64,000 bases of DNA, from positions 64,100,417-64,164,416 of the forward strand of contig CM049319.1 of NCBI GenBank assembly GCA_026874595.1, read 5' to 3'. Both the position numbers and the translations under genes were made by a program. Positions 56,404-64,000 of this stretch are shown piece after piece (the first letter of the stretch is position 1; every line of letters starts with the position of its first letter). Below the pieces are notes generated by a model. The model did not search any database and had not been told where the DNA came from. It worked only from the letters and a program-made list of their open reading frames with translations. The DNA is from Sipunculus nudus (lineage: Eukaryota; Annelida; Sipuncula; Golfingiida; Sipunculidae).

Positions 56404-59400
56404 ACAGTATTTCCTCTTTCCAAAAGTTGTCACTTTTTGGCATGATTTGTGGGACCAGTTTGTGCAACCATATAATTGTCGCCTGTAGTCATGTTTTCTC
56501 CACAATCTGGATAACCACACTGACAATTAATGTTCACAGTGACACGGTATGATTTGAAGCTGATTGGCCTAGAACCTTTCTTTTAGGAAAACATTCCATT
56601 TTCCCTTGCTCTAAACAATAAACTAAGTGACTCCTAAGCATATCTTGATCAAAAATAGAATTTGTTTTTCCGATTTGTATTCCATTAAACTTTGTGAAGC
56701 AAAATTCAACGGTATTTGCAATAGCAAAGAGACCACAGTCTACCATATATCTCTGTTGGTTAAGTATAGGTATGATGCATTCAATTTTCTTTTTGCCAAA
56801 TCCATATATCATAGCGATCTGTATTTGTAAACCAGTTGTGAGTTCCCCCCTGGTCAGGCTGTCCATAACGTACACTGGGCCATCTTTCTCACGCTGGAAC
56901 GTCATCACCCAGTGATAATTGCCAGTGTGGTGAATTTGAACGGTTGGCGCTGTCCTTGATTCAAGTTTTTCGCCAGCGCCATTTACCCATTTTTTTATGT
57001 TGCATCTAAAGTAGGGGCCATCACTGCAGACTGGAACCCATTAATATCTCTAAACTCATCGCTCAACAATTTTTGTACAGCGTGAATGTGTTGGTCACTG
57101 AGAGCGCCTGATTTGTGTTCAATGACAGCCTTATGCTTTTTATTTAAACCATCTACCCATTTTGTCAAGGACAGGCGGCGTTTTTTACCCTTCGTGGCTT
57201 GCGGTTTGTTTTCTATATTGGCCACTGACCTTGATCCCGATTTCCCAGATTTTGATTCCGACTGTTTTTCCGTTTCTAATGGACTCTTGTTTACGTTATT
57301 CAGGATTTGACCGACACTTTGATCAGTGTCTGATTGCAAATTTGGTAAATCGTCTGAGCCCATGTCTTATTTCCTTCGTTTAGCACCTGAATTGGATAAT
57401 CTGAATTGCACTTTCTTTGAGACACTTTTCATCTTTCTGGCACAGTGAACCCTGATAGAAGCATTGACAGTTGGGGTTAACATAGAGGAAACAATGGGAG
57501 AACCAGAAACAGGGTTTGCACTTGCAGGTGAGACTGGAGACTCTGGAATATTAATTGAAGAAGAAGTTGGACCTGGAGTAGAGGTGTATGGTTCAGTGAC
57601 TTACACTGAGTCCGGAGCTGGATCTACAATTGTTGTGTCTGGGTCATAATCCAGAACTCTCGGTTTTTTCCTACCCGATGTTTTGTCAACCCTTTTTCTT
57701 CGATTTTTTCTGAGCTGTTTCAAAGACAGCTTTTTGCCCTTCCCCTCTGCTTCCATGCCAACTGGCTGCCATTATGTGGTGGCATGTCGCAGTTGACCCA
57801 CACCTACAAGTCTCTTTTGGAAAGAGAGTAACAGCATATGGCTTGGCACTGGACCCCTTTACCATAAAGCAAGTCATATCATGAACAAATGTTATGCGTT
57901 TTTGTTCTACGACACATTTCGCTAATGACAGCTGTGATTTCCTCTCCCTGTTTTTTAATTTCCAATTCCCCCTCTATTTTAGTTGCATCTTGCGCATCAC
58001 CATGGTCTTTATTCTCTACCCCTCCGAATTCAGCATCTCTAACAAGCGCTACAATTTTTTCAGGGCTACAAACTGTATCCGGCCAAACACACAGTTCTGG
58101 GTCTTCCTTATAATTAGCAAAGTTGAATTCCTCCCTCAGTACATAGTTTCCCGAATCACTAAACCCCCTGAGTATTTCATTCATATAGAAATTTTGTAAA
58201 TGGTAGAATGAGAGGACCGCGCAATCTACTGGCATTTCCTGCCACTCGTTGAACAATTTGATGACCTTGTTAAATGATTCAGAACTGGTGTTTGTGACCC
58301 CCGAGAAAGCATTGTACAGTCCCCAACGCTCTACCACCCATTTTGCTGCCGATTCCAGTATATCATCCCTCAGGTGATTTTCATAGTAGTCTAACATTGA
58401 TTTTGACCATTTTTGAGAATACCTGGAAAATTTCTCCTCATACTGGGCCAAATTTTCACTTTTCATCAAGTTTTCAACATCCCTGGCATAAATGCCTATA
58501 TCAACATTGCCCCCCTCTTTGGCTCGCAACCAAACTGACATGTCAGTGGTCAGATGATTCCAGCAGTAGAGTGTGTGTGCTTTAGGCAAAGTGCTTTTGA
58601 TCGCACTTGTGATGCCTGCTTCCCAGTCAACTATGATGGGGAACGGTTTTTTTTTTGCTGAGGACAGGGATATTTTCTTGGACACAGCTGAACAGTTTGT
58701 TATGCATCTTTTTGAATTTGTGATCATGAACCATGAATGCCAAAGGAATAGTGGGCGTTGTGTCTTGAGGACTTGTTTTGAACATGGGGTGTTGAAAAGA
58801 GAGTACCGAAACATAAAAGTCACCCAGGTTGAATGTGGTGTCATAGGCTAGAGCGAGAGATTTTGCCTCAATTTGGAGTAAATCATTCAGCTGTTCAGCG
58901 ATCTCATCAAGAATCACAATACATGTAAACTCTGGCCACTAATCAATAACTTTAACATATTTGTCTAGATGCATGGACAACTCATACAAATTGTTCACAT
59001 CATCTGTGCCTAGCCTATTCTTTGCGTCTACGTTTTCCTTAGCACGCTGAGCTTGTTTCGGGTTTCTACAATTGGCGATGCCTTGCCTAGAGCCAACATT
59101 TGTGCCTGTAACAGAATTCTTGTATGTTTTGTTTGGTTTTTGGTATGTGGCCCGCTTTTTCAGAGAATTAATTACCGAAGGATAGGTTATCTTGTGAGGT
59201 CTAGAATTGGTTTTGCTTTTCGCATGTGGCATAGGTTCGGCAACTGTGGCATCACCAATGTAGTGCACTAAAACAATATGAGGGTTTTCATCCAGAGTAT
59301 ATGCATATTTTTTTAAATTCAGAATTAACACCAGTACTTGTCCGTATCACAAAGTATGTCTTACGCATGTAGGTATTCTTTTTTGGAAATGACCTGTTCC

Positions 59401-59537
59401 TGTTGTTTCTCGAAATGAGCCCATCACACCTCCAGTCGTCTACCTTTTCTTTGTTGTTCATAGAGTTGTACAGATAAACCTTCCCTCCCTGTGGTGCCAC
59501 TGGTGCCTCAGTGCAACACAATTCCAGATTTGGGTAA
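56404..59537 (-). pseudogene. MULE transposase pseudogene: CG-1-like, DDE, SWIM, Ulp1 and PHD domains
   Basis: Read on the minus strand. After acceptor TCTCCACAG (59538-59546): GYPNLELCC, PQGGKVYLYN, DDWRCDG, then ENPHIVLVHYIGD (59537-59230), like the CG-1 DNA-binding domain of CAMTA proteins. DDE part (58917-57882): LAYDTTFNLGDFY, VDWEAG, CWNHL and TNTSSESFN, the D-D-C2H-E pattern of MULEs. SWIM: CRCGSTATCHH (about 57797-57829). A charged linker, then a Ulp1/SENP-like protease: HW (H), VMDSL (D), NQQRYMVDCGLFAIA (Q, C). A degraded PHD finger ends it (56404-56545: CQCGYPDCGENM, WSHKSC, YCAQC). Breaks: one extra base in A runs at 59308-59314 and 58647-58656, in-frame TAG at 58939-58941, and shifts near 57910, 56992 and 56530. 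Confidence 0.85.
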
Positions 59538-59615
59538 CCTGTGGAGACAATTAGTTCTGTTAATAGTTAATTTTTATTTTTAATCTTGAAGTTAAGAACA
59601 ATTACAAATTGATAA

Positions 59616-59662
<47 letters not shown>

Positions 59663-60329
59663 GAATATATGAAAATTATGATTATTTCTAATCTTGAAAA
59701 ATTTACGTGCCGTTACAGGTTATTTCTATAAAATTATTTCTTAAATAGCTGGTTAATATGATTGCTTTGAATTTATGAGGAAGAAATTGTTACAAAATAA
59801 TGAGTAAATAATTCTAAGTTGGTTCACAATTTTAAAAGGCAATTTTCTTTTATCTTTTCATTATGTACGTATTATTTGGAATTATGAGCTTGAGTTTTTG
59901 ACAAAATATCTATTATATCTTTCAAACATAATGATTTAGATTAACTGCTCAACACGCAGAGCTTTGAATACTGGATTTTGAACGATAATAATACTAATAA
60001 CAACAACAACTATTATATTATAATTTATTATTAAAATTATTATTAAATCACTACTAAAGGTTATGATACCGTTTGAATTGAAAAGCTTATTATGCTCAAT
60101 ATTGAGTATGATGATAATGAATTCAAATACAATCTACTTCATTGGTTTCAGGGAAACAGAGTACATGTACGGCTAAGACAGTAAATAGAGCTCGAGATCC
60201 AAGTAAGGTTTTGCTACAGAAAAAAAATTGTGATTACATTTTTTATTTTAATGAACTTTAACTCCGCATTCGTTAATAGGGACATGTACAAAAGGCACGA
60301 CATTTGTTGAATATCAAATATTAATCAGA
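59538..60329. other. MULE interior, 5' noncoding part
   Basis: AT-rich DNA with a TA microsatellite (59618-59658) and AATAAT/AACAAC runs (59985-60050). An upstream coding exon is expected because the gene enters through a splice acceptor at 59538, but none could be identified. Confidence 0.45.
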
Positions 60330-60466
60330 AATAATCAAAACAAAAAGCATATATTGAGGAAGGGCACTGGTCCGCGTAGGTCCGCGTTTAGGGAGAGGAG
60401 TTCCGCGCTGTCTGAGCGCGGGTCCGTGCGCGGGGCCGCGCACGGACCCGCGTTTAGGGTGATCCC
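60330..60466. repeat. MULE right terminal inverted repeat
   Basis: Partner of 55038-55166. It contains a palindromic block GTGCGCGGGGCCGCGCAC, followed by GGACCCGCGTTTAGGGTGAT and CCC. Confidence 0.9.
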
Positions 60467-60475
60467 TATCTAAAA

Positions 60476-60720
60476 CCCGGAGATCTCCGGCCGGAGATCA
60501 AAATAAAACCCGGAGATCGCGATATCTGAATTAATAAGGCAGCAATTGGTATTAAACGTTCCCCTTGACACTTCTAAATGACATCCGCATCGAATATGAT
60601 ACTTAATTTACAAGTGCACAAGGTATTTATTCAGTTATCCACGGAAACCTCACCCGGAGACGACCCGGAGATCGTCCGGAGACCGCCATCTTGCCCGGAG
60701 ATCCGCCAATGAGTGCTTCC
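60476..60720. repeat. Cluster of CCCGGAGATC motifs
   Basis: At least seven copies of CCGGAGA(T/C) occur in 245 bp, including the palindrome GATCTCCGGCCGGAGATC at about 60483-60500. It lies between the complete MULE and the second, partial one. It could be the subterminal region of an element or a regulatory cluster; no gene is seen. Confidence 0.55.
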
Positions 60721-61289
60721 CACTGATTCCCACTCGCCACAACAGATGCCGCCACATACATGTCTGACTTCCCCGCTCTGATATGTTATATCGTTTACGA
60801 GTCTAATTGATTGGAACTGTCACTAAAATACGTATATTGTTTAAAAAACTGTTTAATACACTAATCACATATTCTGTTTACCAATTTTCTATTTCTGAAA
60901 ACTCTTGAATGTTTGTAATATGTTTATAACTAATTATATTTTCTTGCATAGTATACAGAATATTTTCTTTTAGTATAAATTTTATAGTAAAATATGTGAT
61001 AATATATAAAATAGTTTAATTTGATAATTACATAGAGAAATTATCGTAACCTCAACTATCCTTAATTTTTTAATGGTATAAAGGGTATGCATTAAATATG
61101 GAAATATAGAAATTATAAAACATATAAAATAGTATGTCAAATATGAGGTTTACTTAATATTGAAATATCGAAATTATAAAAAATATAAAAACTATGTCAA
61201 AAACAGCGTATCCAGTTAGATTATGGTGTTTTGGCTAATTGGCACATGAGCACCTTAAGGGTACCTGCCTCATAGCCGCGTAATTTGTT
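60721..61289. other. AT-rich spacer before the second MULE-like gene
   Basis: Noncoding. A diverged direct repeat of about 55 bp (61097-61141 and 61159-61203; phrase GAAATTATAAAA(C/A)ATATAAAA) is present. No element end could be fixed. Confidence 0.5.
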
Positions 61290-64000
61290 TTAACTTAATA
61301 ATGATTGCATTATATTCTCTGTATTTCTGCTCTGGGAATGCATATTCATTGTTTGCTCCGATATATCTTCAGGTACATTTGCACAAATATTATGCCACCA
61401 TATATCACAAATTGAACATGTTATCATATTTCCATAAAAATAGTCAGGATATTTGCATGGACAGTGTAATATTATCTCATGGTGCACATGTTTAACCTTG
61501 ACAGGACGTTTTCGCTGAATTTTTGGAAACGGTGTGAAATTTTTTTGCTCTAAATAGTTTTTTAAATGGGTTTTCATTCTATTTTCATCATATACCAAGT
61601 CACTAATTTTATCATTTAACCAACTGTTCGGCCTATTGTTGGAAAATTCAACCGCGTTGGCGATCGCATATACCCCACAATCTGAGTTATTATTCTGCAA
61701 CACGGCATTCACTACCGAAACATGCAATTTAGATTGCTCCAAATTGTAGTTTTTTGGCAAAGCTGTATTTCTGTTGAGGAAGTAAGACTCTTTGCAGCCC
61801 CACGCAAACTATCTATTATAAACAGACCCCTCTCATCTGGTCGGACCGATATAAGCCAATGTGAATGTCCAGTGAAATGTATTTGTACACACGGGCCTTT
61901 ACGAGAACCTATATTTTTAAAACCTGTTTCTGGCACGATCCATTTGTTTCGTTCATCATTGAAGCAAGGTGTCAGAGTAGTATCTTGGAATCCGATTATT
62001 TCTGGATATTGGTTTTTGTAAAATTATTTGCGCAGCACGAATATGTTTATCTGAAAGCCAGGAATCGTTTTCTATTTCTCCTTTGTTTTGAACTGTTAGT
62101 CCGAATTCATGCAGCCAATACCTCGCTCGGCATGTCTCCTTTTCTGGCGAATAATGTACTAAAATTAGCGATATCGGATTTGCTTTTCCCTTTTAAAAGG
62201 GGCATAATCAGGGGCTAGTCTTTGCCTATTCGTTCACTTTATCAGTTCAGTTTTACTTTATACAAATGTTTCCCAGCAAAAATATCCAAGCACACGGTCT
62301 TATATCCTCGCATTCGGCTGTTTGACACAATGTTACGGCTCTGCGTGTTGGTAAACACAGTCTGTTTACCAAAAGAAGACCGCGTGACCGGAGGTCCGAT
62401 AAAGAGGGATAACACGCGGTGTTTCAGCCAGCGCGAACATGTATTATATTTTTTGGGTCAAGTCAGGCAGGGCATCTCTTGATTGATACGTGTTTTGGCT
62501 CAGCGATGCACATGACCCCACGCGTTGTGTTTATGCCGACACCTGTCATCGCGCCCGGTCCACTGTTTTTAACATTCGTTTTCAGGAGAAAGCAAACGGT
62601 TTCAGGGCAATATTTTGGCAGGTACAGATTTATTTTAAATGGAAGAAGTTATTCTTCGTGTTTACTCACCATGCTTTATTGGTGATTGGGTCCCTTTAAC
62701 TGAAACGTTGTTTTCTATAATGTCGACAATAATTTCGTTTTAGCGAGAGTCGATTTCTTTTTTGTTTTTGTTGGTATTATCTTCGGGGATTTCTTACGAA
62801 TATCGCTTAGCGGGCGATTAAATTCGTCAGAGATCTCACAATTTTCCTGTGTTATTTTATTTATGGTCTGTTTAGGTGTAGAGGACGCACTTATTTCAAA
62901 AGATTGTGTATCGATAATGCTTTCCGGCATCCCTACTGGACTACAATTTGGAGTTGGAAGCGAGGATGAACTGTCGTCTTTACTTTTTTCTTTACTGTTA
63001 TTATTATTCTCGCCAAAATCAAGTCTAATTCTCACTCGTTTCCGTTCTGAATTTTTCAAAATTGATTTTGGTGTTTTTTTAACTGTAACATTATTAAATG
63101 GGGTTTTGGCCGGGGTAGCTTGTGTCTTAATTTTATCAACAGTACCCTGTTTAGTTTTTTTTTTTTTTGTTTTGTTTCGAAACGGGAACCGGGTCATCTA
63201 GCTCGGGAGATTGCATGCATGCAGAGATCTATCTCTAGTCGAGGTTATCATGGAAACATCGGTATCGAGAGCATGCAGCTTCAAATTCGTACACGAAATC
63301 TGATTTTCTCGGCTGTTTTCTACCCGTTTTTCTAGCCACCCTTTTCTTACTACGCCGAGACAATAGTGAAACATTTAGTTTGCGTTTTTGATCGATTACA
63401 TCCATACCTATAGATTTCCTGGCTGCAAGAATATGGTAGCAAATATTTGTTGCTGCGCACTGACATTTTTCTTTTGGGAACAGAGTTACCGTATATTTAT
63501 TGTCATTGTTGCCCTCCACAATGAAAGTACTAAATTTCGCAACTAATTCTATTTTCCCGTTATTGATTATATCTTGTGCCCTTTCAAGTTGTGTCAGGTA
63601 TTTTCTAATGAATTCCGAATTTATGTTTTCCTCTTTCTTATCTCCGCATCAGCATGCAACAAATCTGATTGAAGTGACGGGGGATCAGACATGAACTGGT
63701 TTATATCGTTTTTACCTTTTCAACTATTAGTCCCGGGGCGCATGTATTCTTGGGGAATGGTTGATCCTCAGGGTTTTCTAATAAATGCATTTATTCTGAC
63801 TTTAAATGATAGGAACCTAAATTACAATAACCCCGCAAAACTTCTTTCAGATAATAATTTTGAAGATAATAAATGCACAGCGTCAAAGATTGTTGGTGCT
63901 TCTTTCCAATTTCTTAGACGTTTAATTACAGCATTAAACGATTCAGCTCCGTTGTTGGTAACTCCGAAGGCACTGTCATACACGTTACACTCTTCTAAAA
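61290..64000 (-). pseudogene. Second MULE-like transposase gene, partial and broken: DDE, SWIM, Ulp1, PHD
   Basis: It runs off the right edge. In minus-strand order: MULE catalytic end AFGVTNNGAESFNAVIKRL (about 63910-63975); SWIM finger KCQCAATNICYHILAA (about 63433-63480); a lysine/serine-rich linker (63197-62715, SILKNSERKRVRIRLDFGE); then a Ulp1-like protease with SHWLISV (H), LFIIDSL (D) and LQNNNSDCGVYAIANAVEF (Q, C). A PHD finger follows (CPCKYPDYFYGNMITC, then CDIWWHNIC). Stop at 61290. Frame breaks lie near 61755, about 62000 and about 63640, and 62222-62714 has no clear coding (possible intron). Protein similarity to 56404-59537 is clear, but the DNA is strongly diverged, so it is a different lineage. 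Confidence 0.8.

Larger units (their letters stand above)
55029..60475 (-). mobile_element. Complete Mutator-like element (MULE) with TIRs and 9-bp target duplication
   Basis: Perfect 9-bp direct repeats TATCTAAAA at 55029-55037 and 60467-60475 flank a 5429-bp element (55038-60466). It starts GGGATCACCCTAAACGCG and ends with the exact complement CGCGTTTAGGGTGATCCC. The inverted termini extend about 129 bp (55038-55166) and about 137 bp (60330-60466), and contain GC-rich self-complementary blocks (CGGGTCCG...CGGACCCG). Long TIRs and a 9-bp duplication are diagnostic of MULEs. Inside is the minus-strand pseudogene 56404-59537; the rest is AT-rich. The intact ends and perfect duplication suggest insertion not long ago in relative terms, although the gene is broken. 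Confidence 0.93.

Noticed and set aside
58573-58851. Plus-strand frames over the MULE gene
   Set aside because: Antisense shadows of the transposase coding region.

Overview
The window is animal nuclear DNA: AT-rich, with short exons bounded by GT/AG sites, introns of up to 12 kb, and dense interspersed repeats. The repeat set (Penelope-like retroelements with a hammerhead-ribozyme motif, tandem-unit repeats with hairpin ends, hAT, TTAA-target and Mutator-like DNA transposons) suggests a marine invertebrate, most likely a bivalve mollusc. That placement is inference; no species is assigned.

Two host genes are recognisable. At the left edge (+ strand, bases 1-991) are the last two coding exons of a ZIP/SLC39 metal-ion transporter of the ZIP8/ZIP14-like group. 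On the minus strand, bases 53569 down to 17589, lies a complete actin-like protein 6A (BAF53) gene. Its twelve coding exons join in frame at canonical splice sites and give 424 residues, close to the vertebrate length. The two genes converge. The 16.6 kb between them and the ACTL6A introns hold the repeats.

Layout: 1-991 ZIP 3' end; 992-17588 intergenic, with four copies of a hairpin/palindrome-ended repeat (called HP here) and a 279-bp tandem repeat; 17589-53569 ACTL6A. Intron 11 has a tandem-unit repeat, intron 10 a full HP copy, intron 7 a ten-unit 180-bp array. Intron 4 holds a nested stack: Penelope-like fragments with a hammerhead motif, a hAT element inserted in the Penelope reading frame, an HP copy next to it, and a second HP copy inside the first. 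Intron 3 carries a TTAA-flanked transposon with a truncated Mutator-like transposase. Intron 1 has a foldback element containing a GC-rich minisatellite. A second foldback lies just upstream of the ACTL6A start.

55029-60475 is a complete but decayed Mutator-like element (MULE) with long inverted termini and a perfect 9-bp target duplication. Its broken gene encodes, in order, a CG-1-like domain, a MULE DDE transposase, a SWIM finger, a Ulp1/SENP-like cysteine protease and a degraded PHD finger. A diverged second copy with the same SWIM-Ulp1-PHD order runs off the right end (61290-64000). This transposase/SUMO-protease/PHD composite is the most interesting system here. The ACTL6A exons are free of indels, so the frame breaks in the transposon genes look like real decay rather than poor sequence.
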